Shown: positions 52,574-62,228, counted from the first letter of the stretch. The stretch: DNA of 64,000 nucleotides from an uncultured Sphingomonadaceae bacterium (GCA_937996655.1 CALKUK010000011.1:558001-622000); one strand, 5' to 3'. Notes: generated by a model from the sequence alone, not told the origin. Numbers and translations are program-made.

Positions 52574-53152
52574 CTACTTTGTTGTGACCGGCTTTGCGGT
52601 TTCACCAGCCGAAGGGCAGATGGAAAACGGTGCCTTGGTTTTAGCGACGGCGGCCTGTGCCGGAGGACGGGCCGTCAGTTCAAGAACAATCCCAACCAAC
52701 TGCGACATATTTTCAGGGGGAAGGGGGGCCAGCACCCGGGCGACACGATCAATATCGCCGCACTGGGTCGGTTTAATGTCTTTCACAACGGCTGTGGAAA
52801 TGCCGGCGCCGAGAATGCCCTTCAATGCCTCGTCCGGCAAATTGTCGAGAAACGCGGTATCGGTATCGATAAATTTACGCAGGGCGAGCTTTGCTGACGG
52901 CCAGCTGGTTACCGCCGCCGCGCGATAGCGCCCAGCCAATTCGGTGCCCGATCGACTGAGGTACCCATCTGGCCCCAGTGACGGCGCACATTTGCTGCTC
53001 ACCGATGAAATGATTTCTGGCAGCGCGAAGGAAACGAGGCCTTGAGCCTCTTTGGGCGTCAGGCACTGCTTGGCCTGTTGTGCGGTGGCCATTGTAGGCA
53101 CCGCCACAGCGACGATAGAACCGGCAAGCCAATGGATCAATTTCGAAGCCAT
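52574..53152 (-). CDS. Exported protein of unknown function
   Basis: 192 residues with a signal peptide (LIHWLAGSIVAVAVPTMA, cut after TAQQ or so). The mature part has four cysteines (QCLTPKEA, SKCAPS, TQCGDID, SICPSA) that could form two disulfides, a helical core and a Lys-rich end. It follows ispDF by 2 bp and precedes the CinA gene by 6 bp, so it is probably in their operon. Not recognised. Confidence 0.7.
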   Translation of the reverse strand: MASKLIHWLAGSIVAVAVPTMATAQQAKQCLTPKEAQGLVSFALPEIISSVSSKCAPSLGPDGYLSRSGTELAGRYRAAAVTSWPSAKLALRKFIDTDTAFLDNLPDEALKGILGAGISTAVVKDIKPTQCGDIDRVARVLAPLPPENMSQLVGIVLELTARPPAQAAVAKTKAPFSICPSAGETAKPVTTK

Positions 53153-53154
53153 AT

Positions 53155-54300
53155 TTAAACCTCCTCTGGCAGTCGGATCGTCGCGGCTGCTTGTGCGGCA
53201 ATACCTTCGCCACGACCTGTAAAGCCAAGCCGCTCCGTTGTCGTTGCTTTGACGCTCACCTTTGAGACGGGGATGCCAAGCATCCCAGCGATCGCTGTCC
53301 GCATTGTATCTCTATGCGGCCCTATTTTCGGTGCTTCGCAGATGATCGTGACGTCCACATGATCGATCACGCCGCCCGCGCGCCGGATAAGGCCAGCGGC
53401 ATGGGTGACAAACTGATGGGACGCGGCGCCCCGCCATTGCGGGTCGCTGGGCGGAAAATGCGCGCCGATGTCGCCATCGCCAAGGGCACCCAGCAGCGCA
53501 TCGGTCAACGCATGCAGCGCGACATCCGCATCGCTATGCCCGGCCAGGCCCTTGTCATGGTCAATTTTCACGCCACAGAGCCACAAGTCTTCCCCGACTG
53601 CGAGGCGATGCACGTCATAGCCAAGCCCGGTGCGGCTGATGAGACGCAGGGACCATCTTCGCTCGGCCTCCGCAAAATCGGCAGGCTGGGTGATCTTTTC
53701 CAACATCGCATGTCCTTCTACCACAGCGACTTTGTGGCCTGCTGCGCGAACCATTTGGGCGTCGTCGGTGGCGGCAGAGCCCGCCCAAAGGCGGTGCGCC
53801 TCAAGCAAAATGCCCGTCCGGAACGCCTGTGGTGTCTGGACGCGGATCAGGCCAGTGCGGTCCACCACATCGCCGAGCTCTCCTTTGGCCTTCGCCAAGG
53901 TGTCGACCACAGGTAGCGCGGGGATAGCGCCATCAGCGGTGCCGAGTGCCATAATCAGCCGGTCGATCACGGCTGCGGGCAGGAAGGGGCGCGCCGCATC
54001 ATGGATGAGGACAAATTGAGCGTCTTCGATAGCGGCCATACCGGCCGCCACTGAGTGTTGCCGTTCTGCGCCACCTATGACGAGGGCATCAATCGTTTGA
54101 TCACCGAGGGTTTGCCGAGCCATTTCCTCTTGGCCTTCACCGATGACAACAACGACGCGGTCAATATGCGGGTGTGACGTGAAAGCCGAGACAGCGTGTG
54201 CCAGCAGGGTTTTCCCGCCGATTGGGACGAATTGCTTCGGCAGGCTGGTGCCTGCTCGCTCGCCCTTGCCGGCAGCGACAATGATGGCAGCAATCGTCAT
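53155..54300 (-). CDS. ispDF: Bifunctional IspDF (MEP cytidylyltransferase and MECDP synthase)
   Basis: About 381 residues from the ATG at 54300 (a GTG six codons earlier is possible). N-terminal IspD part with AAGKGERAGTSLPKQF and IHDAARPF; C-terminal IspF part with GYDVHRLAVGEDLWLCG, the zinc ligands DVH and SDADVALHALTDALLGA. It catalyses two steps of the non-mevalonate pathway; dxr at 23379 acts earlier. The fusion is common in alphaproteobacteria. Head to head with dusB. Confidence 0.95.
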   Translation of the reverse strand: MTIAAIIVAAGKGERAGTSLPKQFVPIGGKTLLAHAVSAFTSHPHIDRVVVVIGEGQEEMARQTLGDQTIDALVIGGAERQHSVAAGMAAIEDAQFVLIHDAARPFLPAAVIDRLIMALGTADGAIPALPVVDTLAKAKGELGDVVDRTGLIRVQTPQAFRTGILLEAHRLWAGSAATDDAQMVRAAGHKVAVVEGHAMLEKITQPADFAEAERRWSLRLISRTGLGYDVHRLAVGEDLWLCGVKIDHDKGLAGHSDADVALHALTDALLGALGDGDIGAHFPPSDPQWRGAASHQFVTHAAGLIRRAGGVIDHVDVTIICEAPKIGPHRDTMRTAIAGMLGIPVSKVSVKATTTERLGFTGRGEGIAAQAAATIRLPEEV

Positions 54301-54381
54301 GCGGCTCGGCTTAGACACTCAAGACTGTTGCGCCGCAACACAAAAATGCTTAGGGCGATTGCTGAAAATTTAGGCAAATCC

Positions 54382-55380
54382 ATGCAGCAGTTGAACCCTA
54401 TCTCCGTCGGCGGTGTCCGCATCGACATTCCTGTCATTCTCGCGCCGATGACAGGCGTGACGGATATGCCGTTCCGCAAGGTCGTGCGGCAATATGGCTG
54501 CGGCCTCAATGTGACGGAAATGATCGCCAGCCAGGCGATGATCCGTGAAACGCGCCAAAGCCTCCAAAAGGCCGCTTGGGACCCGATTGAAGAACCAGTG
54601 TCGATGCAGCTTGCCGGCTGCACGCCAAAGGAGATGGCGGAGGCGGCCAAACTCAATGAAGATCGTGGCGCGTCCATCATCGACATCAACATGGGTTGTC
54701 CCGTCAAGAAGGTTGTGAATGGCGACGCAGGCTCTGCGTTGATGAAGGACCTGCCTTTGGCGGCCAGCCTGATTGAGGCAACAGTCAAAGCGGTGAAGGT
54801 GCCTGTCACCGTCAAGATGCGAATGGGCTGGGATGAGACCCGCCTGAATGCGCCGGAACTGGCCAAGATTGCAGAAGACCTCGGCGCGCAGATGATCACC
54901 GTCCATGGCCGGACGCGCAACCAGATGTACAAAGGTTCGGCAGATTGGGCCTTCGTCCGACGCGTGAAAGAGGCCGTGAAGGTGCCGGTCATCGTCAATG
55001 GCGACATTTGTTCGATTGAGGATGCCAAGACAGCGCTGGACCTCTCCGGTGCCGATGGCGTGATGATTGGCCGTGGCGCCTATGGGAAGCCCTGGATCAT
55101 TTCTCAGGTCATGGCCGCGCTGACGAGCGGGATTGCGCCGGCCGATCCGACGATTGAGGAACAATATCACCTCATCGTGCGCCACTATGAAGATATGCTG
55201 GCACATTATGGAGAGACAACCGGCGTCAACATGGCCCGCAAGCATATTGGCTGGTATACCAAGGGCTTGCACGGGTCTGCTGACTTCCGCAATGCCGTCA
55301 ATCAGATCAACGACGCACGTACGGTGCTGGCTATGCTCGAACGCTTCTACGAACCATGGCTCAGCCGCGCGGCCGCCTAA
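54382..55380 (+). CDS. dusB: tRNA-dihydrouridine synthase, DusB-like
   Basis: 332 residues from the ATG at 54382 (54346 possible). TIM-barrel FMN enzyme: LAPMTGVTDMPFR, INMGCPVKKVVN with the catalytic Cys, MRMGWDE and VHGRTRNQMYKG. It reduces uridine in tRNA D loops. The dusB-ntrBC-ntrYX order is the classical nifR3-ntrBC-ntrYX cluster. It overlaps ntrB by 25 bp. Confidence 0.92.
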   Translation: MQQLNPISVGGVRIDIPVILAPMTGVTDMPFRKVVRQYGCGLNVTEMIASQAMIRETRQSLQKAAWDPIEEPVSMQLAGCTPKEMAEAAKLNEDRGASIIDINMGCPVKKVVNGDAGSALMKDLPLAASLIEATVKAVKVPVTVKMRMGWDETRLNAPELAKIAEDLGAQMITVHGRTRNQMYKGSADWAFVRRVKEAVKVPVIVNGDICSIEDAKTALDLSGADGVMIGRGAYGKPWIISQVMAALTSGIAPADPTIEEQYHLIVRHYEDMLAHYGETTGVNMARKHIGWYTKGLHGSADFRNAVNQINDARTVLAMLERFYEPWLSRAAA

Positions 55381-56456
55381 GGGCGATTGAAACGTCGGCG
55401 GGGCCGCTGACTGCGGAAGACGTCGTGGCCGCATCGCCGATCGCTATGCTGGTGATGGATGAAGGCGCCGTAGTTCAACACGTCAACGCGGCAGCAGAGA
55501 TGCTCCTCAACCTCAGCGCGCAGAACATTGTCGGGCGGGCCTTGCCGAATTTGCTGGACATGCCGGATGGCTATGTTGGCGATGACGCGCCTTTTGCGGC
55601 CTATGATGCGAGCCTGCGTCTGCGCAAGGGAGCGGTCTTGCGTGCCGATGTGTTCGTGACACCTTTTGCAGAATATGCGGGTTGGAAACTCGTTTCCATG
55701 TATTCTGGCGCCGCTACCCACCGTGTTGGCAATCGGGCCCATGGCGGCGGCACACGCGCGGCGGTGCGCATTGCGGCAATGTTGGCCCATGAGATCAAGA
55801 ACCCGCTCGCTGGGATCAAAGGGGCTGCCCAGTTGCTCGGTCGCAGTGTCGATACAGGCGCGCAGCGGATGACCAAGCTCATCCAAGATGAGGTGGACCG
55901 GGTGGCCAGCCTGATCGATCGGATGGAAGGCTTTACCGATACGCGCAAGTTGGAACGGCAATCCGAGAATATTCACGCCATTGTCGATCATGCGCGCGAA
56001 GTGGCGATGTCTGGTTTTGGGGACAGGCTCATCATTCGTGAACTCTATGATCCCTCGTTGCCGGAGGTTTTGGTCCACCGAGACACGATGGTGCAGGTGG
56101 TTCTAAACCTTCTGAAGAACGCTGCAGAAACAGCTGAAATAGGTTCAAAACGTAGGGTGACGATTACGACGTCGTTCCGGCATGGCGTCTCGGTGGCTGT
56201 GGATCCCGGCGGACGGCGCGTGTCGCTGCCCATCGAATTGTGCATCATCGATGACGGACAGGGTGCGCCGCCGGAAATTGTTGAAAACCTTTTTGATCCC
56301 TTTGTGAGCAGCAAGCCGAAAGGGCAGGGCCTTGGTCTGGCTCTGGTGGATAAATTGACACGCGATATGGGCGGCATCGTCCAATATGCGCGCGAAGGAA
56401 CGCCGGAGCAGACGGTATTCCGCCTGCTCCTGCCAAGAGCGGATGGACGGAGTTAA
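55356..56456 (+). CDS. ntrB: Nitrogen regulation histidine kinase NtrB
   Basis: 366 residues. A PAS domain (about 20-120), phospho-acceptor His in LAHEIKNPLAGIKGAAQLL near residue 147, N box VVLNLLKNAAE, G boxes IDDGQGAP and GLGLALVDK. No membrane segment. It reads the GlnB/GlnK nitrogen state and controls NtrC. It ends in TAATG with ntrC. Confidence 0.94.
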   Translation: MAQPRGRLRAIETSAGPLTAEDVVAASPIAMLVMDEGAVVQHVNAAAEMLLNLSAQNIVGRALPNLLDMPDGYVGDDAPFAAYDASLRLRKGAVLRADVFVTPFAEYAGWKLVSMYSGAATHRVGNRAHGGGTRAAVRIAAMLAHEIKNPLAGIKGAAQLLGRSVDTGAQRMTKLIQDEVDRVASLIDRMEGFTDTRKLERQSENIHAIVDHAREVAMSGFGDRLIIRELYDPSLPEVLVHRDTMVQVVLNLLKNAAETAEIGSKRRVTITTSFRHGVSVAVDPGGRRVSLPIELCIIDDGQGAPPEIVENLFDPFVSSKPKGQGLGLALVDKLTRDMGGIVQYAREGTPEQTVFRLLLPRADGRS

Positions 56457-57898
56457 TGGGTCAAGGCAAGGTTTTGGTCGTCGATGATGATGATGCCATC
56501 CGGTTGGTCATCAGCGAGGCTCTGTCCCGTGAAGGTCACGACGTCATGTGTGCGGCGAGTGTCGCTGAACAGGCGCGGATTCTCGTGGATTTTGATCCTG
56601 ATGTGCTCGTCACGGACGTGATCCTTCCCGACGGAAACGGGCTGGACGTTTTGCCTGATATTCTGGCGAAACGACCGGGGCTGCCGGTCATCGTTCTCTC
56701 AGCACAAAATACGTTGGCAACAGCGGTCCGCGCGACGGAGCAGGGGGCCTTTGAATATCTGCCCAAGCCGTTTGATCTGGATGAACTGTGTCAGGCCGTG
56801 CGCGACGGCATGGGGCGCCGTGGCATTGTCGTTGCAGGGCCCGCCTTGACCGAAGCAGACGCGGCGCTGCCGCTCATCGGACGGTCTCCGGCAATGCAGG
56901 AAGTCTACCGGACAATCGCGCGCGTCGTGCCCAATGATCTGACGGTGTTGATCCTCGGTGAAAGCGGCACCGGCAAGGAGCTTGTGGCGCGCGCCATCCA
57001 TGATCTTGGCCCGCGAAAGGCGGCGCCGTTCATTGCGATCAACATGGCGGCCATCCCGCGTGAATTGATCGAGGCGGAACTGTTCGGGCATGAACGGGGG
57101 GCGTTTACCGGGGCCCAACAGCGCACCGCAGGGCGGTTTGAGCAGGCGGCGGGTGGCACGCTGTTTCTCGACGAAATTGGCGATATGCCGATGGATGCCC
57201 AAACACGGCTCTTACGCGTCCTCCAGTCGGGTGAGTTCACGACGGTAGGGGGCAGCCGGTCCATCAGAGCTGATGTCCGCATTATCGCGGCCACCCATAA
57301 AGATTTGACGGCCTTGATAGCAGCGGGTCAGTTCCGTGAGGATTTGTATTTCCGTTTGAATGTCGTCCCCATGTCGCTGCCTGCGCTCCGCCAGCGTGTG
57401 GCAGATATTGGTCTTTTGTCGCAGCATTTCTTGGACAGAGCGGCGGCTGAAGGCTTGCCGCGCAAGGGCATTTCGGTGGACGCAATCTCCCGGCTTGGCC
57501 AGCATGACTGGCCCGGCAATGTCCGCGAGCTCGAAAATCTGATGCGGAGACTGGCCGTTTTGGCGCGCGATGATTTGATCGGCGCCGAGATGGTCGAACA
57601 GCAGCTCGTCGGTCGGCCTGCTAAGGCCGAAGCCCCCGTGATTGTCGCGCGGTCGGGCTTGGCCAATGCTGTGGAACACCACCTCGCTGCCTATTTTGCG
57701 GAATTCGGGACCAACCTGCCGCCCGACGGCCTGTATGACCGCATCTTGGAAGACGTTGAGCGGCCACTCCTTGTGGCAACAATGTCGGCTGTGCGCGGGA
57801 ATCAGCTTCGCGCCGCCAAGCTTCTGGGCATCAACCGGAATACATTGCGCAAGAAACTGACTGATTTGGGCATCGATCTGGCGGTTGGTCGCCGATAG
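56456..57898 (+). CDS. ntrC: Nitrogen regulator NtrC, sigma54 activator
   Basis: 480 residues. Receiver domain with Asp54; AAA+ domain with Walker A GESGTGKE at 168-175, the sigma54-contact loop GAFTGA at 215-220 and the Walker B LFLDEIGDMP; C-terminal Fis-type helix-turn-helix (LRAAKLLGINRNTLRKKL). All activator motifs are intact, in contrast to NtrX downstream. Confidence 0.95.
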   Translation: MGQGKVLVVDDDDAIRLVISEALSREGHDVMCAASVAEQARILVDFDPDVLVTDVILPDGNGLDVLPDILAKRPGLPVIVLSAQNTLATAVRATEQGAFEYLPKPFDLDELCQAVRDGMGRRGIVVAGPALTEADAALPLIGRSPAMQEVYRTIARVVPNDLTVLILGESGTGKELVARAIHDLGPRKAAPFIAINMAAIPRELIEAELFGHERGAFTGAQQRTAGRFEQAAGGTLFLDEIGDMPMDAQTRLLRVLQSGEFTTVGGSRSIRADVRIIAATHKDLTALIAAGQFREDLYFRLNVVPMSLPALRQRVADIGLLSQHFLDRAAAEGLPRKGISVDAISRLGQHDWPGNVRELENLMRRLAVLARDDLIGAEMVEQQLVGRPAKAEAPVIVARSGLANAVEHHLAAYFAEFGTNLPPDGLYDRILEDVERPLLVATMSAVRGNQLRAAKLLGINRNTLRKKLTDLGIDLAVGRR

Positions 57899-57967
57899 AG
57901 GCTCATTTCGTCGGCTTCCGGTTGACTGTGCTTGATCTGCAACGCCGGTGTTGTAGTATTGCAACGA

Positions 57968-60217
57968 ATGGCTGAGGCGAACACTCCCTTCCTGCTTTCC
58001 TGGCGGCGTAAGCTCACCGTTTTTGCCCGTCGGCAGGAATGGATCACCGTGCTGTCATGGCTGGCCGGGTTTGGCGCGCTGCTGATTGGCTTGGTCACCT
58101 GGCAAATCCTGAGCAGTGAGAGCGTACTGAGCGCTGTGTCGGGCGTGGTTCTGTTGTTTGCCAATCTTGTTCCGGCGGTTGTGCTGCTGGTTCTGGGCGG
58201 GCGTCGGTTGGCCATGCGCCGCGCGGAAAAATCGCTGGTCGGCGCCAATGGCCGCCTGCATGTGCGGCTGGTTGCACTCTTCTCCCTCATCGCGACCATT
58301 CCGGTCGTCCTGATGGTTCTCGTGGCATCGTTGCTGTTTCAGTATGGCGTCGACATTTGGTATTCAAAGCGCGCGCAGGCGATGTTTGAAAACACCACGG
58401 CACTCGCGCAGCAGCTTTATGCCGAAAAGCAAAAGCGTGTGATGGACGAGACAGCGGTGATGGCTGGGGACCTTGTCCAGGCCCTGCGGGTTGCGCCCAT
58501 TGATAGCCAGCCCTTTGCCAATCAGTTCGCCTTTCAGGTGTATCAGCGTGAGCTGTCAGAGGCCGCCGTCCTCGCCATTTCGACAAAGAATGGCGTCCAG
58601 ACCTTGGCAATTGTGAACCCCTATGAACGGGCAACGCAGAACTGGGTGCCGCCCGAAGTCGCGCGGGAGCTTTTGTCCAAAAGGCTGGCTGTTTTCCGGG
58701 ATACCGGAAGCCGGATGGAGTCTGTTACGCCGATGACGGGCACGCCGGACCTGTTCCTCTATGCCTCGCGGGTGGCCGATACCGAAACGCTGGCGCAGGC
58801 CAAGCGCGCGTCGCAGGTGCTCAAGGATTATAACGCGCTGTTGAAGCGGTCGGCAAAGCTGCAATTCCGCCTGAATGCCGCGCTTTACCTCCTTTCGCTG
58901 CTCATCATCGGAACCGCGGTCTGGACGGCATTGCGCGTGGCCGACCGGTTGGTGCGTCCGGTTGGCGAACTGGTCGATGCCGCGCGAAAGGTCGCAGCGG
59001 GTGATCTGTCTGTCCGCGTTACAACGTCACGCAGCCGTGACGAGGTGGGTGTCCTGTCGCGTGCGTTCAATCGCATGACCGAGCGGCTGAGCGAACAGAA
59101 TATGGATTTGATCGCCACCAATGATCTGCTGGATCGGCGCCGTGCGCTTATCGAGGCTGTGCTTTCTGGTGTGACCGCAGGCGTTATTTCGGCAACGCCA
59201 GACCGCCATGTGCGCGTGATCAACCGGTCTGCCTGCGATATTCTGAAAATTTCGCCCGAAGGCGCTGTGGGGGAGCCGCTGGAAAAGATTGTGCCGGATT
59301 TTGCCGCTCTGCTTGAGGAAGACCGTTCGGAAATGGTCGTACAACTGGCCACTGCAGGGGAAACAAGGACTCTGGCCGTTAAGGTAGTGGAGAGCGAGTT
59401 CGGCCAGATTTTGACTTTTGATGATATTACCCAGCAGCTCATTGATCAGCGTCGGGCCGCCTGGTCGGATGTCGCGCGGCGCGTGGCGCATGAGATCAAG
59501 AATCCGCTGACCCCTATTCAGTTGGCGGCGGAGCGGTTGAAGCGTCGGTTCTCCAAAGAAATCGTGACTGATCAGGCCGCCTTTGACCGTCTGACCGAAA
59601 CCATTGTGCGTCAAGTTGGCGATCTTCGCCGCATGGTCGACGAATTTTCATCCTTCGCCCGGATGCCAAAGCCGGAATTTGCCGAGGAAACGGTCGTCGA
59701 TATCGCACGTGAGGCCATGTTCCTGCATGAAGTGGCCAATCCGTCGATCCGCTTTTCCATTACGGCACCGTCGCCGTCGCCGTTGCTCATCTGTGACCGC
59801 CGTCAGTTGGCGCAGGCCCTCTCCAATATCGTCAAAAATGGGGTGGAGGCGATTGCCCAGCGCGAGGACGCGGTTGACCCCGATATCGCTATGACCCTGT
59901 CGGCAGATGCTGATGGAGTCGTCACCATCTGCGTGGCTGATGCCGGCATTGGCTTGCCGATGGAGCGAGATCGGATTGTCGAGCCCTATATGACGACCCG
60001 CCCCGGTGGCACGGGCCTCGGCCTCGCGATCGTCAAAAAGATTATTGAAGAGCATATGGGCACCATCCATTTCGTTGATCGTGAAGGCGGGGGAACCGTT
60101 GTGACGATCCGCATCGATCCCGCAGTTTTGGAAGCCGCAATTGCCCGGCAAGCCCATGCCGCAGCACCGGCGGTGGACCACCTTCCCTCAGCTTTGACGC
60201 GTCAAAAGGAGATCTAG
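57968..60217 (+). CDS. ntrY: Membrane histidine kinase NtrY
   Basis: 749 residues from the ATG at 57968 (an ATG at 57932 is possible). Three to four membrane segments in the first 330 residues (about 28-50, 55-75, 98-122 and 305-325), an extracytoplasmic loop, HAMP, PAS, then HEIKNPLTPIQLAAERLKRR with the phospho-acceptor His, N box SNIVKNGVEAI and GTGLGLAIVKK. Partner of NtrX; linked to nitrogen and redox sensing in alphaproteobacteria. Confidence 0.94.
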   Translation: MAEANTPFLLSWRRKLTVFARRQEWITVLSWLAGFGALLIGLVTWQILSSESVLSAVSGVVLLFANLVPAVVLLVLGGRRLAMRRAEKSLVGANGRLHVRLVALFSLIATIPVVLMVLVASLLFQYGVDIWYSKRAQAMFENTTALAQQLYAEKQKRVMDETAVMAGDLVQALRVAPIDSQPFANQFAFQVYQRELSEAAVLAISTKNGVQTLAIVNPYERATQNWVPPEVARELLSKRLAVFRDTGSRMESVTPMTGTPDLFLYASRVADTETLAQAKRASQVLKDYNALLKRSAKLQFRLNAALYLLSLLIIGTAVWTALRVADRLVRPVGELVDAARKVAAGDLSVRVTTSRSRDEVGVLSRAFNRMTERLSEQNMDLIATNDLLDRRRALIEAVLSGVTAGVISATPDRHVRVINRSACDILKISPEGAVGEPLEKIVPDFAALLEEDRSEMVVQLATAGETRTLAVKVVESEFGQILTFDDITQQLIDQRRAAWSDVARRVAHEIKNPLTPIQLAAERLKRRFSKEIVTDQAAFDRLTETIVRQVGDLRRMVDEFSSFARMPKPEFAEETVVDIAREAMFLHEVANPSIRFSITAPSPSPLLICDRRQLAQALSNIVKNGVEAIAQREDAVDPDIAMTLSADADGVVTICVADAGIGLPMERDRIVEPYMTTRPGGTGLGLAIVKKIIEEHMGTIHFVDREGGGTVVTIRIDPAVLEAAIARQAHAAAPAVDHLPSALTRQKEI

Positions 60218-60220
60218 GCC

Positions 60221-61609
60221 ATGGCACTCGACATTTTGGTCGTCGATGATGAGGTGGATATCCGCGACCTCGTGGCCGGCGTTCTCGAAGATGAAGGCTA
60301 TACCGCGCGAACAGCAGCGGACAGCGACTCTGCGCTTGCGGCCATTGCGGACCGCAGGCCGTCGCTCGTGCTGCTTGATGTCTTCCTAAAGGGCTCCCGC
60401 ATGGATGGGCTCGACCTGCTTGATGAGATCAAGAGGCGGGATCCGAGCCAGCCCGTGCTCGTTATTTCCGGGCATGGCAATCTGGACACCGCCGTGACGG
60501 CCATCCGGCGCGGTGCTTCAGATTTCATTGAAAAACCATTTGAGGCGCAGCGCCTGTTGCTGTTGGTGTCGCGCGCGACCGAGACCGAGTTGCTGCGCGC
60601 GGAAAATGAGACTTTGAAGGCGCAATATGGCCTTGATGAACAGTTGAGCGGCACGTCCAGCGCGATCAATCATGTCCGTGCGACCCTGAAGCGTGTGGCC
60701 CCGACGGGCAGCCGCGTGCTTATCAGTGGTCCGGCAGGCGTTGGCAAAGAGGTCGCAGCCCGCATGCTCCACAGCTGGAGCCCGCGCGCCAATGCACCCT
60801 TCGTGGTGGTCAGCGCAGCCCGCATGACGCCGGAACGTGTCGAAGAGGAGCTGTTCGGATCGGAACGCCCGGATGGAACGACCACACCCGGCCTGCTTGA
60901 GCGGGCGCATGGTGGGACGCTGTTCCTCGATGAAATTGCCGATATGCCGATGACCACGCAGGGCAAGATCTTGCGCGTTCTGACCGACCAGAGCTTCACC
61001 CGTGTCGGCGGCCAGCGACTGGTAAAGGTCGACGTCCGCGTTCTCTCTTCTAGCGCGCGGACGCTGACGGATGAGATTGATGCAGGCCGGTTCCGCGAAG
61101 ATTTCTATTATCGGCTGAACGTGGTCCCGGTCTTCATTCCCTCCTTGGCGGAACGGCGTGAAGACATTCCCTCGCTGGTGGAGCATTTCATCGCCCGCTA
61201 TTCCGCGGATCGGCGCGTGCCGACGCCCGATGTCGCCGAAGATGCGATGGCCGCCCTCCAGACCTATGATTGGCCAGGCAATGTCCGCCAGTTGCGCAAC
61301 ATCATGGAACGGACGATTATTCTCGCCCCCGGGGATCGGATGTCGCGCATTGATGTGGACATGTTGCCCGCTGAAATCATCAATGACCCGGCGAGCGGAT
61401 CAGGGAGCGGCCCAACCTCCGCGATCATGGGTGCGCCGCTGCGCGAGGCGCGTGAGGCTTTCGAACGGGAATATCTTCGCGTTCAGATCCGCCGGTTCTC
61501 TGGGAACATTTCCCGCACTGCCCATTTTATCGGAATGGAGCGGTCTGCCTTGCACCGGAAACTCAAGATTCTAGGTATGGTGGATGATCGGGACACCACC
61601 GAAGACTAA
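60221..61609 (+). CDS. ntrX: Response regulator NtrX, AAA+ domain without GAFTGA
   Basis: 462 residues. Receiver with Asp53 in LVLLDVFLKGSRMDG; Walker A GPAGVGKE at 170-177; Walker B LFLDEIADMP; C-terminal helix-turn-helix (SRTAHFIGMERSALHRKL). Where NtrC has GAFTGA this protein reads SERPDGTTTPGL, so it should not activate sigma54 promoters in the usual way. NtrX proteins of other alphaproteobacteria share this loss. It lies 3 bp after ntrY. Confidence 0.94.
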   Translation: MALDILVVDDEVDIRDLVAGVLEDEGYTARTAADSDSALAAIADRRPSLVLLDVFLKGSRMDGLDLLDEIKRRDPSQPVLVISGHGNLDTAVTAIRRGASDFIEKPFEAQRLLLLVSRATETELLRAENETLKAQYGLDEQLSGTSSAINHVRATLKRVAPTGSRVLISGPAGVGKEVAARMLHSWSPRANAPFVVVSAARMTPERVEEELFGSERPDGTTTPGLLERAHGGTLFLDEIADMPMTTQGKILRVLTDQSFTRVGGQRLVKVDVRVLSSSARTLTDEIDAGRFREDFYYRLNVVPVFIPSLAERREDIPSLVEHFIARYSADRRVPTPDVAEDAMAALQTYDWPGNVRQLRNIMERTIILAPGDRMSRIDVDMLPAEIINDPASGSGSGPTSAIMGAPLREAREAFEREYLRVQIRRFSGNISRTAHFIGMERSALHRKLKILGMVDDRDTTED

Positions 61610-61651
61610 ACAGCGCGGTGGACCCCGCCGCTCGCTGACGGTATAACAAAC

Positions 61652-61677
61652 CTGTTCCCGAGTTTTTTGGGGAACAG
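61652..61677 (+). promoter_or_regulatory. Hairpin in the hfq leader
   Basis: CTGTTCCC (61652-61659) pairs with GGGAACAG (61670-61677) around a T-rich loop GAGTTTTTTG in the 136-bp gap between ntrX and hfq. No U run follows, so it is not a plain terminator. The exposed U-rich loop is a possible Hfq-binding site, which would allow autoregulation; this is inference. Confidence 0.35.
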
Positions 61678-61745
61678 CGACAGACGTCTGAAACAGGCGC
61701 AATCGCGGGAATAATGACCCGCCAACTATAGAAAAGGACTGAACA

Positions 61746-62228
61746 GTGGCTGATAAGACAAACAACCTCCAAGATATTTTCCTCAACACAGTTCGCAAGG
61801 CGAAGGTGCCTGTGACGATGTTTCTCGTCAAAGGCGTGAAGCTTCAGGGGATCATCACCTGGTTCGACAATTTTTCGGTGTTGTTGCGGCGCGATGGTCA
61901 GTCGCAGCTGATCTACAAACATGCCATTTCAACGATCATGCCGGGGCAACCGATCGACATCCCGGCAATGCGCGCAGCCATTGGCGATGGAAAGCGTCAG
62001 AAGTCGCTTCAGGACGTCTTTCTAGGCGCGACCGAGCGGACGCAGACACCGGTCACCATGTTTCTCGTCAACGGGGTCATGCTGCAGGGTGAAGTCGCGA
62101 CGTTCGATCTCTTCTGCCTTTTGCTGCAACGCGATTCCATGGCGCAGCTGGTCTATAAGCACGCGATTTCGACAGTGCAGCCAGCACATCCGCTGAATCT
62201 CGCCGAGGAAGAAGAAGCCGGCGATTGA
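61746..62228 (+). CDS. hfq: Hfq RNA chaperone with two tandem Sm domains
   Basis: 160 residues from GTG (AAGGA upstream), about twice the core Hfq length. Two full Sm copies repeat with a period of exactly 80: LQD at 8-10 and 88-90, YKHAIST at 57-63 and 137-143. Copy 1 keeps the rim basic pair (RK) and the distal Lys32; copy 2 has ER at the rim and Met112 in place of that Lys, but keeps the proximal YKH. Three chains could form a pseudo-hexamer with alternating surfaces. Double Hfq proteins have been noted in sphingomonads. hflX follows with a 4-bp overlap. Confidence 0.96.
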   Translation: MADKTNNLQDIFLNTVRKAKVPVTMFLVKGVKLQGIITWFDNFSVLLRRDGQSQLIYKHAISTIMPGQPIDIPAMRAAIGDGKRQKSLQDVFLGATERTQTPVTMFLVNGVMLQGEVATFDLFCLLLQRDSMAQLVYKHAISTVQPAHPLNLAEEEEAGD

